NCBI RefSeq assembly: GCF_049701175.1 | Contig: NZ_JBNATW010000007.1 | Span: forward strand, 27,863-91,862 | Direction: 5' to 3' | Source: Thermovenabulum sp049701175 | Lineage (GTDB): Bacteria; Bacillota; Thermosediminibacteria; Thermosediminibacterales; Thermosediminibacteraceae | Length of the DNA: 64,000 nt | Shown here: positions 40,501-49,508 of the stretch, in pieces | How positions within the stretch are numbered: the first letter of the stretch is position 1 | How the letters are laid out: the number at the start of each line of letters is the position of its first letter | Notes under the pieces: generated by a model | Seen by the model: the letters and a program-made list of their open reading frames with translations, nothing else | The model's database searches: none | Told to the model about the DNA's origin: nothing | Made by a program: the position numbers and the translations under genes

Positions 40501-40529
40501 AAAAGGCCATTTGCGTAAAATGGCCTTTT
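40501..40529. terminator. Intrinsic terminator after the chemoreceptor remnant
   Basis: AAAAGGCCATTT (40501-40512) pairs with AAATGGCCTTTT (40518-40529), with T runs on both strands; it also serves the converging ATPase gene. Confidence 0.88.
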
Positions 40530-40554
40530 TTTACTCTAAGACTTTTCATACTAC

Positions 40555-41955
40555 TTAATTTGTTTTATCATAAATTTCTTTATTATCAATTAAAAATATG
40601 TTATCACTACTTTGCGCATACCTTATTAAATCATCAGTAAAACCGCTCTTCGAAAATAAAAAATAATACTTATTATCATAATCAAATACACAGCCTTTCT
40701 CTATCAGATTATTCAAGATGGATTTATCGATTTTAGTGTTTTTCCATTTACATTCCCCTAGTAAGATATTATTTTTGTCAAATGCCACGATATCTATTTC
40801 TTCTTCACGCCTTTTATAAGGGTTATTACCCCACCATTTGCCTATTTTTTCAAATACAAATGGCAGTTTTCTATTTTTATTCAATAACTTAAGATAGTCT
40901 ACGCAAATTTCTTCATAAACCCCGCCTAAGTATTCATTGATATAGGGCTTTATTTTATTTTCAATAACTTCTTTTGAAAGTCCCATTTCAATCAAATCCT
41001 TATTTGGAAATACAAATCTATACCAGAATCTAAAAAAGTTGTCTTTAATTTTATATATACTTTTTCTGCTTTTTTCTTTAATTTCGACAGGAGATATTTT
41101 TTCAATTATTTTTAAATCAATTAATGTAGAAATATACTTAGAACATTTATCGGTATCTACTCCAACTTTGGTAGATATTTCATTCAATTTGCTGCAACCG
41201 CTTGCTATGGCTTCTATTATTGAATTATACATAGCAGGTTCTCTTACTTCTTGTTTTAACAGTAGTTTTGGCTCTTCATATAGATAAGATACCTTATCTA
41301 AAATTTTTGCTTTTATATTTTCATAAATATCTTTTGTATCATCAAAATTATTCAGATATTGAGGAATACCCCCTAAAATTCCATAAGCCATAACTTGATC
41401 TTCGAAGTCATATCTTGGGAAAAATTTTCTGCTTTCAAAAAAATTGAAGGGTTCTATTACCATTTGTGCCGTTCTTCGTCCGTATAAAGGGCTTTTATAA
41501 CTTAGAACTTCTTTTTCGATGAAACTAACGGAAGAACCACAGATGATAAAAAATAGTTTGGTATTTTTTAGATGATGGTCAATAAGATTTTGTAATAAAG
41601 ACGGTATGGTTTTATTTGCATTTACAATGTAGGGAAACTCATCTATAACAAGTATTATACGCCTATCTTTTGCCTGTTCGGCTATAAAAAGAAATGCTTT
41701 TTCCCAGGATTCAAACCGACTAACAAATCCACTTAGCCCAAAAAAGGAGAGTATTTTATCCGAAAATGACTCAAGAGCTATCTTATCGTTATGTTCCTCT
41801 GCTACATAAAAAATAGAAGGTTTATCTTTACAAAATTCTGTAAGCAATGTAGTTTTTCCAACTCGTCTTCTTCCATACATAACAATAAAATGAAATTTAT
41901 TTTCATTATAAAGCTTATTTAATACGCTGAGTTCCTGCTCTCTACCAATAAACAT
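40555..41955 (-). CDS. Archaeal-type ATPase with DUF234 nuclease-like domain
   Basis: The 466-residue protein has a STAND-like ATPase domain (Walker A MYGRRRVGKTTLL, Walker B IILVIDEFPYI, ICGSSVSFIE), a winged-helix region (about 250-320) and a C-terminal DUF234 domain whose EEEIDIVAFDKNNILLGECK matches a PD-(D/E)xK nuclease core. Members abound in archaea and thermophilic Firmicutes; their role is unresolved, with defence or mobile-element links proposed. ATG 41955 follows GAGGTGATT; GTG 41967 overlaps that site. Tandem operator-like repeats lie just upstream, and the Wadjet operon is divergent. Confidence 0.9.
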   Translation of the reverse strand: MFIGREQELSVLNKLYNENKFHFIVMYGRRRVGKTTLLTEFCKDKPSIFYVAEEHNDKIALESFSDKILSFFGLSGFVSRFESWEKAFLFIAEQAKDRRIILVIDEFPYIVNANKTIPSLLQNLIDHHLKNTKLFFIICGSSVSFIEKEVLSYKSPLYGRRTAQMVIEPFNFFESRKFFPRYDFEDQVMAYGILGGIPQYLNNFDDTKDIYENIKAKILDKVSYLYEEPKLLLKQEVREPAMYNSIIEAIASGCSKLNEISTKVGVDTDKCSKYISTLIDLKIIEKISPVEIKEKSRKSIYKIKDNFFRFWYRFVFPNKDLIEMGLSKEVIENKIKPYINEYLGGVYEEICVDYLKLLNKNRKLPFVFEKIGKWWGNNPYKRREEEIDIVAFDKNNILLGECKWKNTKIDKSILNNLIEKGCVFDYDNKYYFLFSKSGFTDDLIRYAQSSDNIFLIDNKEIYDKTN

Positions 41956-41990
41956 AAAAAGAATCACCTCAAAATATTAGTATATTTAAA

Positions 41991-42028
41991 GTTACTAACT
42001 CTAAAGTTACTAACTCTAAAGTTAGTAA
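41991..42028. repeat. Tandem GTTACTAAC repeats upstream of the ATPase gene
   Basis: Two exact 15-bp repeats GTTACTAACTCTAAA (41991-42005, 42006-42020) are followed by the inverted half GTTAGTAA (42021-42028). They lie 36-73 bases upstream of the ATPase start and share their core with the palindrome at 1996-2043 and a half-site at 54953-54966. They look like an operator for autoregulation. The rest of the gap up to 42205 shows nothing else. Confidence 0.75.
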
Positions 42029-42205
42029 AATTATAGCATATCATTAAAATTATTTCCATATTATTATTCATTATACCTTATACCTTTTCTTGCGTAATAA
42101 AAAATGATGTAAAATTATGATAGGAACTAAATTAACCCAAATCGGCATAAAAAATTTTGATATAATAATTAAAAAAGAAAAAGACAAAAAAAGAAGGAGA
42201 AAAGA

Positions 42206-43588
42206 ATGGCCTTTTTCGATAAAATACCCGAAAACCTATTTTCAGTGCTTTCATCGAAAAATAAACATATTTATGTAGAATGCCTTTTTATAATCTTTAA
42301 GGCTTACAGGGAGGAAGTGCTGTTAAGAAAAGACGACCTTGTGGAAAGGTTAAAGAGCTTTCTCGAGGTTTCCAACTTTTCACCCGAAGGTGAGGAAGAA
42401 GAACTTCCCGAGGAAAACAATCTTTCCTCCATTGCCCATTTTATATTAAGGAAGCTTGAAAAAACCGGGTGGATTTACCGGGATTACGCGGAAAATTTTT
42501 TTGAAGAATTGGTGTACCTTCACGATTACTCCATAAAAATATTGAACACCCTTTACGAACTTCAAAATCAGGAGGTAAAAGACTACAATTCCTTTGTCCA
42601 CTCGGCATACAACAACTTAAAAAATCAGGATGTGGAAAGAAGCGAAGATGCCATTTTTGCCCTTATGGAAGCCCACAAAAAGACAAGAGAACTTATAGAT
42701 GAACTGAAAAGCCTTTTAAACAACCTGAGGAAATACCATCAGATGCTGTATGAAAAGGAAGAGGTAAGAGAGATTCTAAAAGAGCACTTCGACGAGTTTA
42801 AAGAATTGATAGATGACAGGATATACCACCCTTTAAAGACCTTCGACTCCATTCCCCGGTATAAAACCCCCATAATTAATATATTGAACTCGTGGCTCAC
42901 CGACAGGGAGATGATGGACCTCCTTGTAAGATCATCGTTGAAAAGAAGGATATACAAAGACGAAGGAGAGGCTATTTCAAAAATAACGGGAATGATAAAC
43001 GATATTTTGGAAATTTACTATAAAATCGACCTTTTGCTTTACGAAATAGACAAGAAAAGGGCTTCCTACACCAGGGCTTCGGTGGAAAGGATGCAGTACC
43101 TCTTAAATGCGGATTTGAGCATTAAGGGGAAAATTGTTGAGATATTAAAAGCCCTGCCCGAAAGGGAAAACATATACGAAGCCGTGAATCAAAATATCAA
43201 CATATTTTTACAAAATTACATCGACGAAAATTCCCTTTACATTAAAAAGCCTGAAAGGAAAATACCCGACGATAAATTTATTAAAATACCCGAAATCGGC
43301 GATGATACGAGCGATTTTGAAAGGGAAATGGACTTTTTAAAGGAGAGGCTAAAAAACAGTTTCACACGCCAGAAAATTTATAAATTTTTTAAAGAGCTTT
43401 TAAAGGGGAAAAGCGAAATTCAATCGAAGGATATAATAATTGAAAACGATGAAGAATTCATAATGCTCATCCTCGGGGTATTTATGCACGACGAAAAGGG
43501 CTCCTTTTACGATGTAGTGTTCGAAGAAGGAAGTGTTTTCATAAACGGATATAAAATCCCGCAAATGAGGATAAAAAAGAAGGTGTAA
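42206..43588 (+). CDS. jetA: Wadjet protein JetA
   Basis: The 460-residue, mostly helical protein opens with AFFDKIPENLFSVLSSKNKH, a JetA hallmark, and carries winged-helix and long coiled-coil regions (about 120-210 and 270-300). JetA is the kleisin-like subunit of the Wadjet SMC complex that detects, extrudes and cleaves closed circular plasmids. ATG follows AAGGAGAAAAG. Two bases separate it from jetB. It is diverged from the DUF234 ATPase gene. Confidence 0.93.
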   Translation: MAFFDKIPENLFSVLSSKNKHIYVECLFIIFKAYREEVLLRKDDLVERLKSFLEVSNFSPEGEEEELPEENNLSSIAHFILRKLEKTGWIYRDYAENFFEELVYLHDYSIKILNTLYELQNQEVKDYNSFVHSAYNNLKNQDVERSEDAIFALMEAHKKTRELIDELKSLLNNLRKYHQMLYEKEEVREILKEHFDEFKELIDDRIYHPLKTFDSIPRYKTPIINILNSWLTDREMMDLLVRSSLKRRIYKDEGEAISKITGMINDILEIYYKIDLLLYEIDKKRASYTRASVERMQYLLNADLSIKGKIVEILKALPERENIYEAVNQNINIFLQNYIDENSLYIKKPERKIPDDKFIKIPEIGDDTSDFEREMDFLKERLKNSFTRQKIYKFFKELLKGKSEIQSKDIIIENDEEFIMLILGVFMHDEKGSFYDVVFEEGSVFINGYKIPQMRIKKKV

Positions 43589-43590
43589 AG

Positions 43591-44220
43591 ATGTGGTATG
43601 AAGAATACGAAAATTTAAGCGATGCCGATAAAAGGGAGTTTACAAGGCTCGTCAACTTTTTGCTTTCTCACAATTTTATATTAAGGGAAAAATTCGATAC
43701 AAAATTAATGGGCCTCAGGATAAACCCGGACTATAGATTTATCGAGCGCCATTTTGAGATTTTTACAAACTATCTTTCCATTGCCGGATGGGAACTGCAA
43801 AAGGACAATAACTACGGGGTAATATCCCTTTACAACAGGTTTGAACTCAACAGGGCGAGATTGAAGAAATTCGACACCTTAGCGCTCTTTGCACTAAGGC
43901 TATTATACGAAGAAGAAAGGGAAAAGCTGTCCTTAAGGAAAGAGGTAATAGTGACCAAGGGGGATGTGGTAAAAAAACTTTTAAACATAGGTGTCATAGA
44001 TAAAAAACCGGCGGAAAGGGACTTAAAGGATGCGTTGAATTTTTTCAAAAATTATCAGATAATAGAAAAAATGGATAATGCAGCGGACGATTACGAGAGC
44101 AAAATAATAATATACCCTACCATTTTGTTTATTATTACCAATGAAAAGATAAACTCGATTTACAATATGCTGGGCGAAGATTTTTCCGATGAAGAAAACG
44201 ACCTTACGGAGGAGGAATAA
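43591..44220 (+). CDS. jetB: Wadjet protein JetB (DUF4194)
   Basis: This 209-residue winged-helix protein (ADKREFTRLVNFLLSHNFIL, then DTLALFALRLLYEEEREKLS) matches the DUF4194/KITE-like subunit of Wadjet. JetB binds JetA and the JetC heads. Its acidic tail (EDFSDEENDLTEEE) is typical. It is tightly packed after jetA and three bases before an added Uma2-type gene. Confidence 0.92.
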   Translation: MWYEEYENLSDADKREFTRLVNFLLSHNFILREKFDTKLMGLRINPDYRFIERHFEIFTNYLSIAGWELQKDNNYGVISLYNRFELNRARLKKFDTLALFALRLLYEEEREKLSLRKEVIVTKGDVVKKLLNIGVIDKKPAERDLKDALNFFKNYQIIEKMDNAADDYESKIIIYPTILFIITNEKINSIYNMLGEDFSDEENDLTEEE

Positions 44221-44223
44221 AAA

Positions 44224-44811
44224 ATGTCCTTAGAATGGCCAGAAATTAATAAGGAATATACCTATAAAGATTATTTAAAATTTCCGGATGACAAAAGGGT
44301 AGAAATAATTGAAGGCCGCATTTACGACATGTCACCATCGCCTTCGAGGATTCATCAGAAAGTATTAATAGAACTTGCCATTATGATAGGAAATTTTATA
44401 AAAGCTTCTCAAAAGCCGTGCGAGGTGTATGTCGCACCCTTCGATGTGGTCTTTATCGAAGAAGGTCAGGAGCCCGAAGAATCAAAAAACATAGTGCAGC
44501 CCGATATTTCCGTAATCTGCGATAAAGTCAAATTGACCGAGAGGGGATGCATGGGAAGCCCCGATTTGATAATCGAGGTGGTTTCACCGAATAACTCCTC
44601 CCATGATTATATCAGAAAACTTCATCTATATAACCGCTTTAAGGTAAAAGAGTACTGGATAGTAAACCCGCAAACCAGGGACATTCTCGTCTACAGGCTT
44701 AATGTTGAAGGGGAATACGGCCATCCGGAATATTATACCTTTTCGAGCAAAGTTAAAATGGGCATATTCGAAGATTTTGAGATAGATTTTAGTTATATTA
44801 AAGTAGACTGA
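44224..44811 (+). CDS. Uma2 family (DUF820) restriction-endonuclease-fold protein inside the Wadjet operon
   Basis: The 195-residue protein shows the Uma2 pattern: YLKFPDDKRVEIIEGRIYDM, SPSPSRIHQKVLIELA, PDISVICDK, DLIIEVVSPNNSSHDYIRK and YWIVNPQTRDILVY. The PD...(D/E)xK-type residues (PDIS, IEVVS) are present, so nuclease activity is possible. It lies three bases after jetB and 26 before jetC, on the same strand and clearly in the operon, although canonical Wadjet loci have only jetABCD. Uma2 proteins are common, often mobile, and of unknown function. Confidence 0.9.
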   Translation: MSLEWPEINKEYTYKDYLKFPDDKRVEIIEGRIYDMSPSPSRIHQKVLIELAIMIGNFIKASQKPCEVYVAPFDVVFIEEGQEPEESKNIVQPDISVICDKVKLTERGCMGSPDLIIEVVSPNNSSHDYIRKLHLYNRFKVKEYWIVNPQTRDILVYRLNVEGEYGHPEYYTFSSKVKMGIFEDFEIDFSYIKVD

Positions 44812-44837
44812 CTCAATAAACCGTAGGGGGAGATAAA

Positions 44838-47800
44838 TTGAAACTTCTTAAAAAACTTCTTCTTATAAACTGGCACTATATTTTTCATGAATTAATCGAA
44901 TTTGAAATGATAAATTTCCTCACCGGGAAAAACGGTGCCGGAAAATCCACAATAATAGATGCCTTACAGGTGCTCATACTCGGTGATACAAAAGGAGACT
45001 TTTTCAATAAAGCTGCCAACGATAAATCCAAAAGGACCTTGAAAAGCTACTTAAGGGGAGAAATTGCCGACGACGGTGAAGGCGGCTTTGTAGTTTTAAG
45101 AAGCGGCAATTTTACGAGCTACATCGCAGGAGAATTTTACGATACGGTGAAAAAAACAAGCTTTTCTTACGGAGTTGTATTTGACGTTTACGAGGATGGG
45201 GAAATTAACCATAAGTTTTTTTATTTGGACTCTGCATTACCCGAAAATCAATTCGTAATGGGAGGTTTTCCTTTAAATATAAGGAATTTAAGGACATACT
45301 TAAGCTCTAAATACAAAGAAAGGTATAAAATTTTCGATTCCAATCGGGAGTACCAGCTTCACTTTATAACAAAAATGGGGAGTTTGAACGAAAAATTTTA
45401 CAGGGTTTTTAGAAAATCGGTTCCCTTTTCTCCCATTATCGATATAGAAAACTTCATCAGCGAGTACGTCTGCGATGTGCAAAACAAAATAGACATTTCC
45501 AGCATGCAGGAAAACCTGAGGTATTACAAAGAGCTGGAGTACCAGGCCGAGCAGGTCAAAAAAAGGGTGGAAGCCTTAAAGGAAATAGAAGAGCTTTTTG
45601 AAAGCTTTTTAAACGAAGAAAAAAGGTTAAAAGAGCAGGAATACCTCATAAAAAGAGCGGAATTGGAAAAGAAAAAGAACGAAAAACAGGATTTACAAAA
45701 GGCCATAAAGGAAAAAGAGAATACAATAAAAGAAAAAGAACAATTAAAACTCACCCTTGAGGAAAAATTAAAAACCCTCGAAGGGCAGAGGGAAGCACTT
45801 ATAAAGGAAAAATACAGCTTACAGGCCTACCAGAAAAAGGACATGCTTGAAAGGGAAGAAAAAAGCTTATTAGAAAATATCAATGGCAAAAAGGCAAGCA
45901 TATCAAGCTTTTTGGAATTCCTTTCAAGGCTTTTAAAAAATTGGGAAAAGACCGTTGAAGATTTCTCTACCTTTGCAGAAGAAGAGTTTGGTGAAAATTT
46001 AGCATTAAATATAAAAAAAGGTATACAGGGACTAAAAGCCCTTTCCTTTGAAAATGTTGAAAATATAAAGGAAGAAGATTTGACCCTTTTAAAAGAGCTC
46101 ACTTTTGGATTTAAAAATAAGATTGAAAAACTATACTTTTCTTTAGAACAGGAAAAATCGGCTTTGGAAGCCCTTCTTTTAGAACTAAGAAGTGAAATTG
46201 AAAACCTAAAGATTGGAATAAAGCCCTATGACAAAAAACTTTTAGAACTAAAAAGCGAAATAGAGACGGCTTTAAAAAATAAATATAGAAGGGATGTCAA
46301 AGTTGAAATACTGGCAGACCTTATAGAGGTAAAGGATAAAAAATGGCACAATGCAGTTGAGGCATACCTTCACACCCAGAAGTTTTACCTTATTGCGGAG
46401 CCGAGGTATTTTGTCGATGCCTTAAAAATTTACGATGAACAAAAGTTTAAAAAAGGTTTTTACGACATAGGGCTTGTGGATACGGGAAAACTGGAAAGGC
46501 AAAACATCAAGGTAGAAAAAAATAGCCTAGCCTTTGAAGTGGTGACCGAGAATAGATACGCCCGCCTTTTTGTGGACTACATCCTGGGCAGGGTAGTAAA
46601 ATGCGAAAGGGTGGAAGAATTAAGGAATTACGCTACTGCCATTACTCCCGATTGCATGCTGTATCAAAATTACGTTGCAAGGCAGCTCAGTCCCGAAAGG
46701 TACAAGACTCCCTATATAGGTAAAAAGTCCTTAGAAAAACTATTAGAGGTAAAATTGGCCGAAAAAGATGAAAAGGAAGGGCTTTTGAATAAAATAAAGG
46801 AAAAATACGAAACCTTAAGCAAAATAAAAAATATAGAGCCCATAACGGAGATTTTTATAGAGAATGCAAAAGGCGCAAAAAAGGAAAAGCAAGATTATAT
46901 ATCCTTAAAAGAGGCTCTAGAAAGTGTAAGGAGGGAGCTTTCTAACCTTGACCTTTCAAAAATTTTAGAAATAGATGAAAAAATACGAAAAACGGAAAAG
47001 GAAATGGAAAATATAAAAAGGGAAAGGGAAAAAATTACCGGCGAAATAAACAAAATAAATTCCGAAATTCAGGTAGACAGCTACAGGTTAAGGGAAGTCG
47101 AAAGGGAGCTTAATGAAAAACAAAAGGAGATAGAACTTTCCTTTGAACCCGAATTTGTAAAGGAAACGGGTGAGCCAAGGTTTTTAAGGGAGCTTGAAAA
47201 CAGGAAACTTCCAGAAAACATTATAAGCGCCTTTTTAAGCCAGGTGGCAAGGACGAGGAGCCAGAAGGAAAAAAGGTGGAGCGAGCTAATAAACAAAAGG
47301 TCGGACTACAACAGGGAGTACAAAATGCCCTATGATATCTCGTCTACCGATAACGGCGAATACAAAAAGGAACTTGAAAGGCTTTTGAATACCGAACTTC
47401 CTTTATACGAAGAAAAAATAAAGGATGCTAAGGAAAAGGCGAGGATGCAGTTTCAGGACGACTTCATCAGCAAGCTAAAGCAAAACATCGATACCGTTTA
47501 CGCTCAGATAGAGGAACTAAATACCGCTTTAAAGCAGTTTTCCTTCGGAAAGGATAAATACAAATTCGAGGTAAAGCCCAATCCCGCTTACAGAAAATTT
47601 TACGACATGATAATGGACGGGATGCTGCTTGAGGGATACACCATATTTTCCCTAGAATTTCAAAACAAGCACCGGGACGCTTTAGAAGAGCTTTTCAACC
47701 AGATAGTCTACGTGGGTGAACAAAACCTTTCCGTCGACGAGAGGGTAAGGCTTGAGGAAAACATTCAAAAATTCACCGACTACAGGACGTATCTAAATTT

Positions 47801-48206
47801 CGACCTCGTAGTCACCGATGAACAGGGAAGGGAATCGAGGCTTTCAAGGACCCTCCTTAAAAAATCGGGAGGCGAGACCCAGACCCCCTTTTACATCTCC
47901 ATCCTTGCATCCTTCGGCAGGATATACAGGATGGGGAATATGTACAGGGAAAACAATACCTTGAGGCTCATAATCTTCGATGAAGCCTTCAGCAAAATGG
48001 ACCACCAGAGGGTGCAGGAAAGCATAAAACTTCTGAGGAACATGGGTTTTCAGGCGATTATATCCGCACCTACGGAGAAAATCCAGGACATAGCCACTCT
48101 GGTGGACAGGAACCTTTGCGTCATAAGGAGCAAAAACAGGACCATCGTCCGCACCTTCGACCCAAGGGAGGTTCTGGAAGAAGGGGAGGTAAGCGTTGGA
48201 TTATAA
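44838..48206 (+). CDS. jetC: Wadjet SMC-like ATPase JetC
   Basis: The 1122-residue protein has an N-terminal SMC/MukB-like head half with Walker A TGKNGAGKSTIID (30-42), long coiled coils (about 230-350 and 640-800) around a hinge-like middle, and the C-terminal head half with the ABC signature KKSGGETQTPFY and Walker B LRLIIFDEAFSKMD. JetC is the motor that extrudes plasmid DNA loops. TTG 44838 follows GGGGGAGA. It overlaps jetD by 11 bases. Confidence 0.95.
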   Translation: MKLLKKLLLINWHYIFHELIEFEMINFLTGKNGAGKSTIIDALQVLILGDTKGDFFNKAANDKSKRTLKSYLRGEIADDGEGGFVVLRSGNFTSYIAGEFYDTVKKTSFSYGVVFDVYEDGEINHKFFYLDSALPENQFVMGGFPLNIRNLRTYLSSKYKERYKIFDSNREYQLHFITKMGSLNEKFYRVFRKSVPFSPIIDIENFISEYVCDVQNKIDISSMQENLRYYKELEYQAEQVKKRVEALKEIEELFESFLNEEKRLKEQEYLIKRAELEKKKNEKQDLQKAIKEKENTIKEKEQLKLTLEEKLKTLEGQREALIKEKYSLQAYQKKDMLEREEKSLLENINGKKASISSFLEFLSRLLKNWEKTVEDFSTFAEEEFGENLALNIKKGIQGLKALSFENVENIKEEDLTLLKELTFGFKNKIEKLYFSLEQEKSALEALLLELRSEIENLKIGIKPYDKKLLELKSEIETALKNKYRRDVKVEILADLIEVKDKKWHNAVEAYLHTQKFYLIAEPRYFVDALKIYDEQKFKKGFYDIGLVDTGKLERQNIKVEKNSLAFEVVTENRYARLFVDYILGRVVKCERVEELRNYATAITPDCMLYQNYVARQLSPERYKTPYIGKKSLEKLLEVKLAEKDEKEGLLNKIKEKYETLSKIKNIEPITEIFIENAKGAKKEKQDYISLKEALESVRRELSNLDLSKILEIDEKIRKTEKEMENIKREREKITGEINKINSEIQVDSYRLREVERELNEKQKEIELSFEPEFVKETGEPRFLRELENRKLPENIISAFLSQVARTRSQKEKRWSELINKRSDYNREYKMPYDISSTDNGEYKKELERLLNTELPLYEEKIKDAKEKARMQFQDDFISKLKQNIDTVYAQIEELNTALKQFSFGKDKYKFEVKPNPAYRKFYDMIMDGMLLEGYTIFSLEFQNKHRDALEELFNQIVYVGEQNLSVDERVRLEENIQKFTDYRTYLNFDLVVTDEQGRESRLSRTLLKKSGGETQTPFYISILASFGRIYRMGNMYRENNTLRLIIFDEAFSKMDHQRVQESIKLLRNMGFQAIISAPTEKIQDIATLVDRNLCVIRSKNRTIVRTFDPREVLEEGEVSVGL

Positions 48207-49419
48207 AAAAGCCCTGTTAAATAAACTCCTTGAAAAATACGAAAAAAGCAAAATATTTTCCGGCAAATCTAAAGTAGAAAGAAGGATAAAGATAGACTTT
48301 ACAAAGAAAGAATTTCCCCCTTACGACCTTGAAAATGTGGAAGCAAAGGAGAATATACATTATGCATTAAAGGAATTAGAAGGTGAAGGAGTCATTGAAA
48401 TCAAATGGGCAAAATTCGAAGAAGGGAATATAGTAGAAAAAGTGTTTTTAGATACACAAAACTTAGAAAAAGCCTATGAAATTGCAAAAAGAGAGCCGAA
48501 AGAGTCCATTTTAAATAGGATGGCAGAAAAGCTTTTGAATTTAAAAAAAGATGTAAGAGGAATTTGGCTTTCGGATTTCATAGATTATGAATTGGAAAAT
48601 ATTAAGGCTAAAAACTACCCCGCATACCTTCCAAAGGAAGAAGACCTGTTTGAACTCACCTTAAAAGCATTAAAGGGCATAGATGAAAAAGGGGATGAAG
48701 AGCTATTAGAGAGGGTTTTCAGCAAAAGATATTTAAAAGGGAGCAAGGAATTTGAGAAGGTGAGGGCAAAGGTATTTGCCGTATTAAAAGAGTTTTTTTT
48801 AAAGGAGGATGTGGAAGAGAAAGAAGCCTTTGAAAAAATAGGCATAGTAAAGACCATAGAAGAAATATTATTTTTCGGCTCATTGAAGGTAAGCTTAAAG
48901 GGTAATATTTTGGATTTTTCCCTTTTTCCCTTCGGCGCATCCTTAAACAGCCTGTCTATCAAGGAACTTAAAATAATCGATTTATCCTGCGAAAAAATAA
49001 TTACCGTCGAAAACAAGGCTAATTTTTATTACCTTATAAAGGATGCGGATTTAAGAGAAGATTTCATCCTCTACCTTGGAGGCTTTTACAGCCCATCAAA
49101 AAGGCTTTTTTTAGAAAAGCTTTACGAGTTTATTAAAGAAAAAAATAAACCCGTAAAAATATTCCACTGGGGAGACATAGACCTCGGCGGGTTTAAAATC
49201 TTTTTAAAATTAAAGGAAATAATACCGGATTTAATTCCCTTATATATGGATAGGGAAACCCTGATAAAGTATAAAGACTTAGGAGAGCCTTTGGAAAAGG
49301 TTTACGAAGAAAAATTAAGGAGCTTATTAGAAAAACAAGATTTTAAAGAATTCCATGATGTAATAAAAGAGATGCTGAAACTGGGTATTAGGCTCGAACA
49401 GGAGGCCGTGATTTCGTAA
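48196..49419 (+). CDS. jetD: Wadjet Toprim nuclease JetD
   Basis: The 407-residue protein has an N-terminal DUF3322-like region and a C-terminal Toprim domain (DUF2220) with the catalytic Glu (E272 in TVENKANF) and DxD pair (D327, D329 in HWGDIDLGG). JetD is the nuclease that cuts the bent plasmid after stalled loop extrusion. TTG 48196 follows GGGGAGG within the jetC end. It closes the operon; catalytic residues are intact. Confidence 0.95.
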   Translation: MDYKKALLNKLLEKYEKSKIFSGKSKVERRIKIDFTKKEFPPYDLENVEAKENIHYALKELEGEGVIEIKWAKFEEGNIVEKVFLDTQNLEKAYEIAKREPKESILNRMAEKLLNLKKDVRGIWLSDFIDYELENIKAKNYPAYLPKEEDLFELTLKALKGIDEKGDEELLERVFSKRYLKGSKEFEKVRAKVFAVLKEFFLKEDVEEKEAFEKIGIVKTIEEILFFGSLKVSLKGNILDFSLFPFGASLNSLSIKELKIIDLSCEKIITVENKANFYYLIKDADLREDFILYLGGFYSPSKRLFLEKLYEFIKEKNKPVKIFHWGDIDLGGFKIFLKLKEIIPDLIPLYMDRETLIKYKDLGEPLEKVYEEKLRSLLEKQDFKEFHDVIKEMLKLGIRLEQEAVIS

Positions 49420-49508
49420 GGAGGAAAAAGAATAAAAAATGGTTTAAAAACTATAAAAATCCTGATAAAATTTATAATAGTTCATTATATTAAATGGGGG
49501 TAGTTATC

